From NCBI RefSeq assembly GCF_014695395.1, contig NZ_JACJOF010000007.1, positions 287,487 to 351,486 of the forward strand: a stretch of DNA of 64,000 bases, read 5' to 3'. The DNA comes from Nodosilinea sp. FACHB-131 (GTDB taxonomy: Bacteria; Cyanobacteriota; Cyanobacteriia; Phormidesmidales; Phormidesmidaceae). The notes beneath the pieces were generated by a model. It searched no databases and was not told the origin of the DNA. It saw nothing but the letters and a program-made list of their open reading frames with translations. The position numbers and the translations under genes are program-made. Shown one piece after another: positions 26,751 through 34,577 of this stretch (position 1 is its first letter; each line of letters opens with the position of its first letter).

Positions 26751-27884
26751 CTAATCTAAGTTGACCATCATCAAAGACATATCGTCGCTGGCGACCTCCC
26801 CTGCTTGGCACTTAATTACGGTATCGAGGATGTGGTCGATGCTGCGCTCGCGCTTGGCCACGGCCAGCAAATCCACAAAATTATCTAAACCGAGGTACTG
26901 CTGATTGTCTTGCAGCACCTCGTAAAGACCATCGCTGAATAAATAAAGGCTGCTGTTGGGGGGTAGCTGGCAGCGCTGCCACTGGTACTTGGCCTCAGGC
27001 AACATGCCCACGGGCATGCCGGGGGTGCGCAGACGGGTGGTTGTCACCTTTTGGTCGGCGTCGATCGACACCAGCACCGCCGGGGGGTGGCCAGCGCTGG
27101 CGTAGAGCAGCTGGCGGTTGGCGCAGTTGAGCACGCCATACCAGATGGTGAAATATTTTTGGTTCTGATCGCTCATCTGGAAGGTTTCGTTGAGCGCCCG
27201 CAGCACCTTTTCGGGGCGGTAGAAGCTGACGTCGGGCAGCGACTGAGCGCGCAGCACGTTTAGCACCGAGGTGGAGAGCAGCGCTGACCCTAGCCCATGG
27301 CCCGAGACATCGAGCAAATACATCACCAGATAGTCGGGGTCAAGCCAGTAGTAGTCATAGCAGTCGCCGCCGAGCTGCTGAGAGGGCAAAAACCGCGATT
27401 GGATGGGCACTCTGCCGACTTGGTCGCTGGGCAGGAGCGATCGCACATAGCCCTCCGCTTCCGCCATCTCAGCTTCCATCCGCTGCTTTTGCTGGCGCAG
27501 ATCCTGGGTGAGCTGGTAGATGCGCAGCCCTGCCCGCACCCGGGCGTTGAGCTCGTTGATATCTACTGGTTTTGAGAGCAGGTCGTCAGCTCCCATCTCC
27601 AGCCCCTTGACTCGGTCAGCAGTGCTGTAGCGGGCCGTCAGCAGCAGCAGTGACGTAATCGAGAGCACCGGGTGATGCTTAAGCGCCTGACAGATGGCCA
27701 ACCCGTCAATGGTGCCTGGAATATTCCAGTCGCAGATGATCACCCCCGGCAGCAGCTTCTCGGCTAGGGTGAGACCTTCTGCCCCGCTGCGGGCCGTGGT
27801 TACACTGTAACCCTGCTGCTTGAGAGCGCTGACCAAAAATTGCTCTGTGGCGGCATCGTGCTCAATGATGAGGATGTCGATCAT
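26751..27884 (-). CDS. Response-regulator PP2C phosphatase, RsbU/IcfG-like
   Basis: 377 residues. An N-terminal receiver domain (1-120) keeps the phospho-acceptor Asp52 (VIICDWNIPG) and the conserved Lys in LLSKPVD. A coiled-coil linker (LTQDLRQQKQRMEAEMAEAEGYVRSLLP) follows, then a SpoIIE-type PP2C domain (about 165-377) with GGDCYDYYWLD, YLLDVSGHGLGSALLS, YASAGHPPAVLV and LFSDGLYEV. This class dephosphorylates STAS proteins in response to a histidine kinase. The convergent STAS gene at 26305 is the obvious candidate partner. Confidence 0.92.
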   Translation of the reverse strand: MIDILIIEHDAATEQFLVSALKQQGYSVTTARSGAEGLTLAEKLLPGVIICDWNIPGTIDGLAICQALKHHPVLSITSLLLLTARYSTADRVKGLEMGADDLLSKPVDINELNARVRAGLRIYQLTQDLRQQKQRMEAEMAEAEGYVRSLLPSDQVGRVPIQSRFLPSQQLGGDCYDYYWLDPDYLVMYLLDVSGHGLGSALLSTSVLNVLRAQSLPDVSFYRPEKVLRALNETFQMSDQNQKYFTIWYGVLNCANRQLLYASAGHPPAVLVSIDADQKVTTTRLRTPGMPVGMLPEAKYQWQRCQLPPNSSLYLFSDGLYEVLQDNQQYLGLDNFVDLLAVAKRERSIDHILDTVIKCQAGEVASDDMSLMMVNLD

Positions 27885-28262
27885 GCTGCGTTTGAGACCA
27901 AGGGAGTAACCGTAGACCTGGGGAACGAGTAGCGTTGATAGCGGTAGTAGAGCAACCCAGGCGTTTCTAGATTTCCCCGCTGGTCTGGCACCACAGCCAG
28001 ATGGGGATACTGAGGTTTAGCGTAACCCTAAACTGCCTCAGCCAGGAACTTCATAAAGATCCTACGCAATCTCTTTAGAGTCCAAAGGCTACAGAGCTGA
28101 TTCGCCAACCGTTGGAGCTCTTTGTGGCCGCTTAAATTTGTAGTTTTAGCTTCGGCGGGAACCTCTGGGTAGGCAACTTTTTATGAACGGTACGGTGAGC
28201 TACTGTGATCTGCGCGGGAGTCTGTTTAGCATAGTCATGCCGTTCCGTTAGGCCAACCGGTT
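27885..28262. other. Divergent spacer RsbU-like / cupin
   Basis: About 378 bases between divergent genes. No coding character. No promoter boxes or strong hairpin could be assigned. Confidence 0.4.
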
Positions 28263-28748
28263 ATGGATACTATGGTTATGGATCCCTTGACCTGCTCGTT
28301 GCCTACCAGCTGCGTCGTTCCGGTGTATAAGTCGCCGAAGGATTACCAGGCTTTTCGCATTAGCCCCGGCGACAGCAACCGCCTTGCCCTGGTGTTTGAT
28401 CCCACCATTGCCAACATGTCGCTGACCTACTGCGTCGAGATTTTTGACGTTGGCGGCAAAACGCCTCCCAACCGCCACCAGGTTGCCGTTGAAATGTTCT
28501 TTGTGCTCAAGGGCGAAGGCCGCGCCACCTGCGACGGCAAAACCGTTGCCATTCAAGCGGGAGACAGCATTTTGGTGCCACCTAGCGGGGTGCATGTGGT
28601 CGAAAATACTGGCCCTACCCGGCTCTACACTCTATGCATCATGGTGCCCAATGAAGACTTTGCTGAGCTGATTCGCAGTGGCACTCCCGTTGAGCTAGAC
28701 AATGAAGATTTGGCTGTCTTAGGCCGTCACGATTCCCCCAACCCCTAA
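28263..28748 (+). CDS. Cupin-domain protein
   Basis: 161 residues. One cupin barrel: GGKTPPNRHQVAVEMFFVLKGEGRATCDG holds the first motif with His and Glu metal ligands, and GDSILVPPSGVHVVENTG the second with its His. Substrate unknown. Two further in-frame ATGs lie 3 and 5 codons in, so the exact start is uncertain. Confidence 0.82.
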   Translation: MDTMVMDPLTCSLPTSCVVPVYKSPKDYQAFRISPGDSNRLALVFDPTIANMSLTYCVEIFDVGGKTPPNRHQVAVEMFFVLKGEGRATCDGKTVAIQAGDSILVPPSGVHVVENTGPTRLYTLCIMVPNEDFAELIRSGTPVELDNEDLAVLGRHDSPNP

Positions 28749-28817
28749 AGGTCGCTACAGGTTCCTCCTTTATATCCCTCTGGTAGGCTAGGCCCACCCC
28801 TACCGCTCCGTAACCCC

Positions 28818-30521
28818 TTGCTCACTCCTGGCCTCTACGCTGTTGCTCCCCCGCAAACCCTAACGCTGGTGCTGCCCCCGCCGGCCTCCCCCTCGGCCGG
28901 AGAGGCGATTCACCTCGATGCCGATGTGTACTACCCCACTGGTGAGGGGTCATTTCCGGTGCTGCTGATGCGACAGCCCTACGGTCGAGCGATCGCATCC
29001 ACCGTAGTCTATGCCCACCCCAGCTGGTACGCTAGCCACGGCTACATTGTGGTGATTCAAGATGTGCGAGGGCGGGGTACCTCCGGTGGGGAGTTTGACC
29101 TATTTCGCCACGAGGCCGACGACGGCTACGCCACGGTGCAGTGGGCGGCGAACCTTCCCCAGAGCAATGGGAAGGTCGGCATGTACGGGTTTTCCTATCA
29201 GGGAATGACCCAGCTGTATGCGGCGGCGAAGCAGCCGTCTGCGTTGCGAGCGATCGCCCCAGCCATGGTCGGCTACGACCTCTACGCCGACTGGGCTTAT
29301 GAAAATGGAGCTTTACCCCTACAGATTGGCCTGGGCTGGGCGCTCCAGCTCGCCGCCGAAACCGCTCGTCTAAACCAGGATGCCGTAGCGTATCAGGCGC
29401 TTCGCCAGGCTGCCCATGCCCTGCCCCTGGGCGATGCTGATCCTGCCCGACCCCGGGTGCTACAGACCTATGCTCCCGGTTCTTTCTTTCACCAGTGGCT
29501 CGATCGCCCCCAGCCCGATCGCTACTGGCAGGCGCTCAGGCCAGACCTAGCAGAGGTAAATCTGCCCATGCTGCACATTGGCGGCTGGTATGACCCTTAC
29601 CTACGGGGCAACCTGCGCCTATATCAGCAAATGGTGTCCCAGGGCAGCACCCCCCAAGAACTGTGGATCGGCCCCTGGGGACACCTGCCCTGGAGCCGCC
29701 GGGTAGGGGCAGTGGATTTTGGCCCTGAGGCCGACAGCCCAATCGATCGCCTGCAAATTCGCTGGTTCGACCAGTTTTTGAAGGATTCTTTCTCTGAAAC
29801 AGGTGCTAAATCTCCTATCCAGCTGTTTGTGATGGGGGTGAACCAGTGGCAGGGGCGCGATCGCTGGCCGACGCATCCCTGCCAATCCTTCTACCTCAGC
29901 AGTAGCGGCCTAGCGGGGATGCGCAGCGACGACGGTGTGCTCAGCCCGCCCTTGTTTCAGCTTCAGAAACAACCGGCATCCCCAACTGAAGACGTAATCG
30001 TACATGACCCTTGGCGACCAGTGCCCTCCCTAGGTGGCCACTGCGGCCTGCCGTCTGGCCCCTTTGATCGGGGGGCGATCGACAGCCGCTCCGACGTACT
30101 GACCTACACGACTGCTCCCTTGACTGAAGGGCTGACGTTAGTGGGAACGGCGATCGCCGTCCTCTACTGCCAGGCCGATGCTCCCAGCTTTGACCTCAGC
30201 GTGGTGCTCTCGGAGGTACATAGCGATGGTCGGGTGATCAACCTCACCCAGGGGCAGTGCCGAGTTGACAATGCAGAAGCAGCTAATCCTGGCCCCCAAA
30301 AGGTGACGCTGCCCCTACAGCCTACGGCCTGTACCCTGGCCCCCGGTCACCGCCTGCGGCTGAGCGTGGCGGCGTCTTGTTTTCCGGCCTACGCAGTGAA
30401 TAGCGGTACCGGGGCAAGGCCTGGAAACTGCGCTCAGATAGACCATCAGATCGTCACCGTTACCCTTGCCCATGGGCCGGTTTACCCTTCCTGCGTGAAG
30501 TTACCTCTAGAGGCAGAGTGA
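28818..30521 (+). CDS. CocE/NonD-family alpha/beta hydrolase
   Basis: 567 residues. An N-terminal alpha/beta-hydrolase domain has the nucleophile motif GFSYQGM (Ser126) and the strand VVIQDVRGRGTSGGEFDLF; WIGPWGHLPWSR likely carries the catalytic His. The C-terminal third (LTYTTAPLTEGLTLVGTAIAVLYCQADAPSFDLSVVLSEV) is the jelly-roll domain of CocE/X-Pro dipeptidyl-peptidase enzymes. Hydrolyses esters or acyl amides; the substrate is unknown. The start is a TTG; no better codon is in frame near the domain start. Confidence 0.88.
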   Translation: MLTPGLYAVAPPQTLTLVLPPPASPSAGEAIHLDADVYYPTGEGSFPVLLMRQPYGRAIASTVVYAHPSWYASHGYIVVIQDVRGRGTSGGEFDLFRHEADDGYATVQWAANLPQSNGKVGMYGFSYQGMTQLYAAAKQPSALRAIAPAMVGYDLYADWAYENGALPLQIGLGWALQLAAETARLNQDAVAYQALRQAAHALPLGDADPARPRVLQTYAPGSFFHQWLDRPQPDRYWQALRPDLAEVNLPMLHIGGWYDPYLRGNLRLYQQMVSQGSTPQELWIGPWGHLPWSRRVGAVDFGPEADSPIDRLQIRWFDQFLKDSFSETGAKSPIQLFVMGVNQWQGRDRWPTHPCQSFYLSSSGLAGMRSDDGVLSPPLFQLQKQPASPTEDVIVHDPWRPVPSLGGHCGLPSGPFDRGAIDSRSDVLTYTTAPLTEGLTLVGTAIAVLYCQADAPSFDLSVVLSEVHSDGRVINLTQGQCRVDNAEAANPGPQKVTLPLQPTACTLAPGHRLRLSVAASCFPAYAVNSGTGARPGNCAQIDHQIVTVTLAHGPVYPSCVKLPLEAE

Positions 30522-30542
30522 AGGGCGCTCGCGATCGTAAAG

Positions 30543-30695
30543 AATAAAAAAAATCGGCTCCCTAGGGAAGCCGACGTGGGTGATACTAAATATCTACGTT
30601 GTTCTCTCAATCTGGAAGAAACCACCAAAACCCAGCACTTTTTGCAGTGCCTAAGGTTAGATAATTTTTCCACTGGAGGGCTCTCATCTCCTCCG
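30543..30695 (-). ncRNA. Candidate small RNA, about 150 nt
   Basis: On the minus strand a -10 box TACAAT (30707-30702) is followed by about 150 bases with three hairpins in order: GGAGG/CCTCC (arms 30690-30694 and 30675-30679), GCACT/AGTGC (30646-30650 and 30635-30639, 6-base loop), and a strong terminator stem with eight Ts. No convincing reading frame exists; a 73-codon frame spans it but runs through the terminator into the CocE gene. I cannot assign it to a named cyanobacterial RNA. The alternative is a long 3' region of the YbaY gene transcript. Confidence 0.45.
30546..30574 (-). terminator. Rho-independent terminator, minus strand
   Basis: The stem TCGGCT-CCCTAGGG-AAGCCGA (30554-30574, one bulged base) is followed on the minus strand by eight Ts (30553-30546). 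This is the strongest terminator in this part of the window and serves a minus-strand transcript. Confidence 0.85.
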
Positions 30696-30701
30696 TCTCT
30701 C

Positions 30702-30707
30702 ATTGTA
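30702..30707 (-). promoter_or_regulatory. Possible -10 box for the candidate small RNA
   Basis: TACAAT on the minus strand about 7 bases upstream of the first hairpin. The best -35 (TTAATG, 18-base spacer) is weak. Confidence 0.35.
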
Positions 30708-31007
30708 ACAACAATTACAGATTTTCATTAACACAATCTCTGCTGATTGTGTTTTGATTTGATAACCTGAGCTAATGAGCAAATGTACTCAGTATTTCCT
30801 CGGAGAGCTCGTTTAGCGGCTTAGGGTCTAATACTGAATCCGGTGCCTTTAACTTGGTAAAAGGTTGCTTAGCAGAGGCTGTGGTGTAGCTTGGCTAGAA
30901 TCCTTGCGCTGCTTGTTCTAAAAGCATTAGAGGAAATAAACAGATTGGGTCGCGGGTGGTTCTCCCGGTCAGGTTTATCGCCGATAGAACCACTCGCTGC
31001 CCCGGGC

Positions 31008-32231
31008 TTACCGCGAAATCTGTTCAACCCGAACTTCTACGTTAGTGGGGTTGCCCTGGGTGATCACCGCAAAGCGGCTGGTGGTGGTAAACCGCAGATC
31101 CCCATCGACGACAATGCGGGCCTGTACTGCGTAGCTCAAGCGTGGGTCAATCTGGTCGGGGTTGTAGACCAGCTCAAAGGAAATTGGTACCTGGCGTTGG
31201 CCTGTGGCCGCTCCTTGAGCATCGCCAAACACCGTTCTCTGAGAAGCCAACACCACCGCAGGCGCGTCGGCCCGACTGACATCCACTAGGCTGACTTCCA
31301 AAATAGCGTTGGGGGGCATGGCAATGCGGGGCAGATAGCTGACGGTGCCGGTGACGCTGGCGGAGTTGGTTTGCACGGCGTTGTTGACCTCAATTGTTTG
31401 GGTGCCGTCAGCGGCAATGTTCACCGCCACCGAGGGAGTGCCGCCGTGGGTAAAGGTGAGGCCCCCAGCCGAAGCGTTGGCGGTGGCCGGGGCGGCATTC
31501 AGCTCTTGCCGCCCGGTGGATTTGTTAAATAGGTTGATGCGGGGCTGGCCCTGCTGGGTAAACACCCTCACCGCATAGATTGGCGTCTGCGAAAACATGA
31601 TGGTGCCGTCTGGCACGATGGAATCCACCGGACCCGGTAGCTGAGCCAGCTCGCTGAGGCTGTCGCTGTCGACCACGAAGCTGCGTTTTTTGACCTCGGT
31701 TTGGGTGAGCTGGGCCACGTTGATCCGCTGGTTGTCGATGGTGGTGGGGCCGTTGAGCATGATTCGCTCACCCAGGGCGACGGGGCGCAATGCCTGGGCT
31801 GCGCCATCAATATCCATTACTGCCGCTACGTAGGTGATCAGGTTGGTGCCACCCCCCTGGTTGACGCCAAAGAAGATAGCAGCATCGGTTTTGCCGTCGC
31901 CGTCGATGTCGCCAAAGGCCAGCCAATTTGGTTCCTTGGCCATGCTGACTATGAGTTCGCCGGGTCGGTTATACTCGCCATTCTCAAGGGTGACGGTTTC
32001 AAAGGTGGGTTCCGGGCCAAAACCTAGAGGCACAATGTAGGTGCCGTTGATCAGGGTGCCCCAGCGATCGCACCAAACCTGTTTCTCGGGGGTAAACACC
32101 TCACGGGTCATGCAGTTGTGCCACTCGGGCTGGGTTTGCGCCACGGCTTGGCCTCCTATCATCGCCCCACTGCCCAGGGTGGCGGCTGCTAAGCCAGCGC
32201 TTAGAAGAGCAGAAAATACTCGCTTGTTCAT
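31008..32231 (-). CDS. Secreted protein with NLFNK module and YbaY domain
   Basis: 407 residues from the ATG at 32231. A signal peptide (LLSAGLAAATLGSG, cleavage after AVAQ-like site) is followed by a region with DIDGDGKTD, a calcium-type loop. The middle carries a module (AVRVFTQQ, INLFNKSTGRQELNAAPA, FTHGGTPSVAVNIAADGTQTIEV) that aligns with residues 60-125 of the SH3 protein at 13319-13999. The C-terminal 110 residues (GTVSYLPRIAMPPNAILEVSLVDVS, ARIVVDGDLRFTTTSRFAV) match the YbaY domain. Periplasmic or outer-envelope location is inferred; function unknown. Confidence 0.78.
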   Translation of the reverse strand: MNKRVFSALLSAGLAAATLGSGAMIGGQAVAQTQPEWHNCMTREVFTPEKQVWCDRWGTLINGTYIVPLGFGPEPTFETVTLENGEYNRPGELIVSMAKEPNWLAFGDIDGDGKTDAAIFFGVNQGGGTNLITYVAAVMDIDGAAQALRPVALGERIMLNGPTTIDNQRINVAQLTQTEVKKRSFVVDSDSLSELAQLPGPVDSIVPDGTIMFSQTPIYAVRVFTQQGQPRINLFNKSTGRQELNAAPATANASAGGLTFTHGGTPSVAVNIAADGTQTIEVNNAVQTNSASVTGTVSYLPRIAMPPNAILEVSLVDVSRADAPAVVLASQRTVFGDAQGAATGQRQVPISFELVYNPDQIDPRLSYAVQARIVVDGDLRFTTTSRFAVITQGNPTNVEVRVEQISR

Positions 32232-32634
32232 GATTAATCTCACACCTAACGTTCAGCAGGGAGAACCACAGTCTTCTGCTTAGGCATGGCTCAAAACGCT
32301 GACTGTATCTCTTCTGAGTCCTTAGGCAATCTATCAATGAACTATAAGGAAGCGATGTGGAGTTACGGTTTTGGCAACGTAACCTGCCTAGGCTTCCGCG
32401 GACTAATGACGATGCTTACTCAAGCGGTGGATGCGCTAATGGCCGGATTTGCATCAGTGCTGCCTACCCCTTCACTTCATCTCAGGTGCGATCATGCTGC
32501 TTGTGCCTTCAACGGTGCTGCTGCCGACGAGTTTAGGATTATTAACCCCCAAGCTATGGAGTTTCTTGGATACTCAAGGAGAGGTTCCAAGCGATCTACA
32601 AACTCTACATCGATGAACTATTGGAGAACCCGTG
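32232..32634. other. Divergent spacer YbaY / DUF1517
   Basis: About 400 bases. A plus-strand frame at 32286-32651 has no family resemblance and runs into the DUF1517 start, so it is not called. No clear promoter or hairpin was identified. Confidence 0.4.
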
Positions 32635-33783
32635 ATGCAGGTGAGCTCTAGCTTTAAGCGGCTTTGGTGGATGATTGCTGCCACCACCGTCATGATTGCG
32701 ATGGTGGTCTATTTGGGGGTAGTGCCGGTGGTTAAAAACCATCACCTTTCCCTAGGGGCGATCGAAGAGCGGCTTAGCCAGGGCTTTGTGCCGTCGGGAA
32801 CGATTAGAGAACAGGCTGTCAGCGGCGGCATGAGCCGGGGTGGCTCCTTTAGCCGCCCCTCTGCGCCCGCACCCTCAGCTCCACGCAGTTTGCCTAGCTA
32901 TGGCGGCGGTGGCTATGGCGGCGGTTACGGTGGTGGGTATGGTGGAGGCTATGGCGGTGGGTATGGTGGAGGCTATGGCGGTGGCTATGGTGGTGGCTAC
33001 GGCTATCGCTCGGCTCCGGGGCCCGTGATTGTGCCTTACCCCACCTACGCTCCGGCTCCGGTGTATGTGGGCACGGGTGGTGGCGGTGGCGGCGGTGGAT
33101 TTTTGATTGTGATTGTAGTGGTGGGGTTTATTGTGCTGCCCATCGCGTTTAACTATTTGCAGGGCGGCAGTCGTAGGTTTGACGGTTCAGCGGCGGCGGG
33201 TAGCCAGAGCGAGCTGCTCAACGACATTGTCACCGTGACGCGCCTACAGATAGTGCTGCTAGCGGGGGCAAGAGATCTTCAGCGCGACCTCGATCGCATT
33301 GCTGTCAACGCTGACCTCACCACCCCGGCGGGGCTCGCATCTCAACTGCGCGAAACAGTGCTGGCGCTGCTGCGCCACCCCGACTATTGGACCCATGTGC
33401 GGGCCGACTCGCAGACGGTGTCCGGGCGAGAGCGGGCATCAGAACTGTTTGAGCGGCTGTCGATTCAAGAGCGTAGCAAGTTCACTGTCGAAACTTTGGT
33501 AAATGTGGGCGGCGAGGTGCAGCGGCGATCCATGCCCAGTGGACCCAGCGAAGATGTGGCCTCTCACATTGTGGTGACGCTGCTGCTGGGCACGGCGGAC
33601 GATCGCCCCTTGTTTAGCACCGTTAATTCTGTTGCTGATTTAAGAGCAGTATTGCAGCGCTTAGGCTCTATTTCTCCCGCTTATCTACTGGTCTACGAGC
33701 TGCTGTGGACGCCTCAGGACCCCAGCGATAGCCTCAGTGCTGATGAACTGATCGCCTACTATCCCGACCTAGTGACGCTGTAA
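32635..33783 (+). CDS. DUF1517 membrane protein with Gly-Tyr repeats
   Basis: About 382 residues. An N-terminal membrane segment (MIAATTVMIAMVVYLGVVPVV) is followed by a Ser/Pro stretch and then about eight GGGY repeats (roughly residues 93-125), a Gly-run and a second membrane segment (FLIVIVVVGFIVLPIAF). The C-terminal 200 residues (VTVTRLQIVLLAGARDLQRDLDRIA, YWTHVRADSQTVSGRERASELFERLS, VTLLLGTADDRPLF, YLLVYELLWTPQ) are DUF1517, known from cyanobacteria and plastids without assigned function. The repeat DNA is a 12-bp GGTGGNTATGGN minisatellite and could vary in length. Confidence 0.85.
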   Translation: MQVSSSFKRLWWMIAATTVMIAMVVYLGVVPVVKNHHLSLGAIEERLSQGFVPSGTIREQAVSGGMSRGGSFSRPSAPAPSAPRSLPSYGGGGYGGGYGGGYGGGYGGGYGGGYGGGYGGGYGYRSAPGPVIVPYPTYAPAPVYVGTGGGGGGGGFLIVIVVVGFIVLPIAFNYLQGGSRRFDGSAAAGSQSELLNDIVTVTRLQIVLLAGARDLQRDLDRIAVNADLTTPAGLASQLRETVLALLRHPDYWTHVRADSQTVSGRERASELFERLSIQERSKFTVETLVNVGGEVQRRSMPSGPSEDVASHIVVTLLLGTADDRPLFSTVNSVADLRAVLQRLGSISPAYLLVYELLWTPQDPSDSLSADELIAYYPDLVTL

Positions 33784-33811
33784 AAATGATTTGAAAGGTT
33801 GCTCAGTGAGT

Positions 33812-34300
33812 TTAGGGTTCTTGAGACAGAGCTAGAACACGGTGATATAGCTGAGGGCTAATGCGAAAGCCAGCTTGGTTGATCAATGCGTCCATGATGG
33901 GTTGAACCTTGGGGATGAGGGTTCTTTGCTTAGCGATGACCAAAATGCCTAGAATGCCAATGATGGAAAGCCCCAGCCGCAGTGCCTCTTGTCGTCCTAG
34001 TCGTTCATCAATAAGGAGATCGTTGGCCTGTAGCTCAAGTGCTAAGGCGATCGCATTGGCTTCTCCAGCATCTAAACCCCGATCCCGTTGAAGCTGGTTC
34101 GCGAGTTGAGTGTTGACCAAAAGTTGAGGGTGAATCCAATCTAGCTGAAGTGTTGCTGATATTTTGAGGTTGCTGGCTGCGGCTAGCTCATCAGCCACAA
34201 CGGTTGGAATGATAACGGTTTGGTAAATGGCTTTTAGCAGCCAGAGATGATCGATAATAGCCAGGTTAGAAAGGGCAGATGTGTCGCTAACGACAATCAT
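33812..34300 (-). CDS. DUF3368 PIN-like toxin
   Basis: 162 residues. PIN-type acidic sites are visible: IVVSDTSALSNL at the N-terminus, ELAAAS, LDAGEANAIALAL and LLIDERLGRQEA. DUF3368 proteins are predicted ribonuclease toxins. Its start overlaps the UPF0175 antitoxin stop by 4 bases. The pair is lower in GC than the bulk of the window. Confidence 0.88.
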   Translation of the reverse strand: MIVVSDTSALSNLAIIDHLWLLKAIYQTVIIPTVVADELAAASNLKISATLQLDWIHPQLLVNTQLANQLQRDRGLDAGEANAIALALELQANDLLIDERLGRQEALRLGLSIIGILGILVIAKQRTLIPKVQPIMDALINQAGFRISPQLYHRVLALSQEP

Positions 34301-34548
34301 AGCCAGCCCCGATCGCGCAGGTGCTGCATGTCTTGCTCAAAATCTTCGACATCGTAGTGGACGCAGATATTGCGATCGGCTAGGAGTTTTTGAAAACTGA
34401 TTAGCTCCATGCCTGCAATTTTGCTGGCACGACTGAGAGAAATGCGCTCTTGCTGGAAGAGGGCAACGGCAATTTCTCGAAACCAGTCGCTTTGGTTAAA
34501 CGTTTCGGTTTGGTTGAGATTGTCAGGTAAGTTAAGGGTGATCTGCAT
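34297..34548 (-). CDS. UPF0175 antitoxin
   Basis: 83 residues. The UPF0175 pattern is ITLNLPDNL near the start, then a helix-turn-helix-like REIAVALFQQERISLSRASKIAGMELISFQKLLADRNI and a short Tyr-containing tail (HYDVEDFEQDM). These are the usual partners of DUF3368 PIN toxins. It precedes the toxin with a 4-base overlap and follows the NACHT gene by about 30 bases on the same strand. Confidence 0.9.
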   Translation of the reverse strand: MQITLNLPDNLNQTETFNQSDWFREIAVALFQQERISLSRASKIAGMELISFQKLLADRNICVHYDVEDFEQDMQHLRDRGWL

Positions 34549-34577
34549 GGTTTTGAGCCCGTTTAGTTAAATGATGG

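Noticed and set aside
30482..30703. 73-codon minus-strand frame overlapping the candidate sRNA
   Set aside because: It reads through a strong terminator and into the antisense of the CocE gene end; no family sequence.
30891..31289. 132-codon plus-strand frame
   Set aside because: Mostly antisense to the well-supported YbaY-domain gene; its sequence has no recognisable features.
32286..32651. 121-codon plus-strand frame before the DUF1517 gene
   Set aside because: No family resemblance, overlaps the DUF1517 start and lacks a ribosome-binding site.
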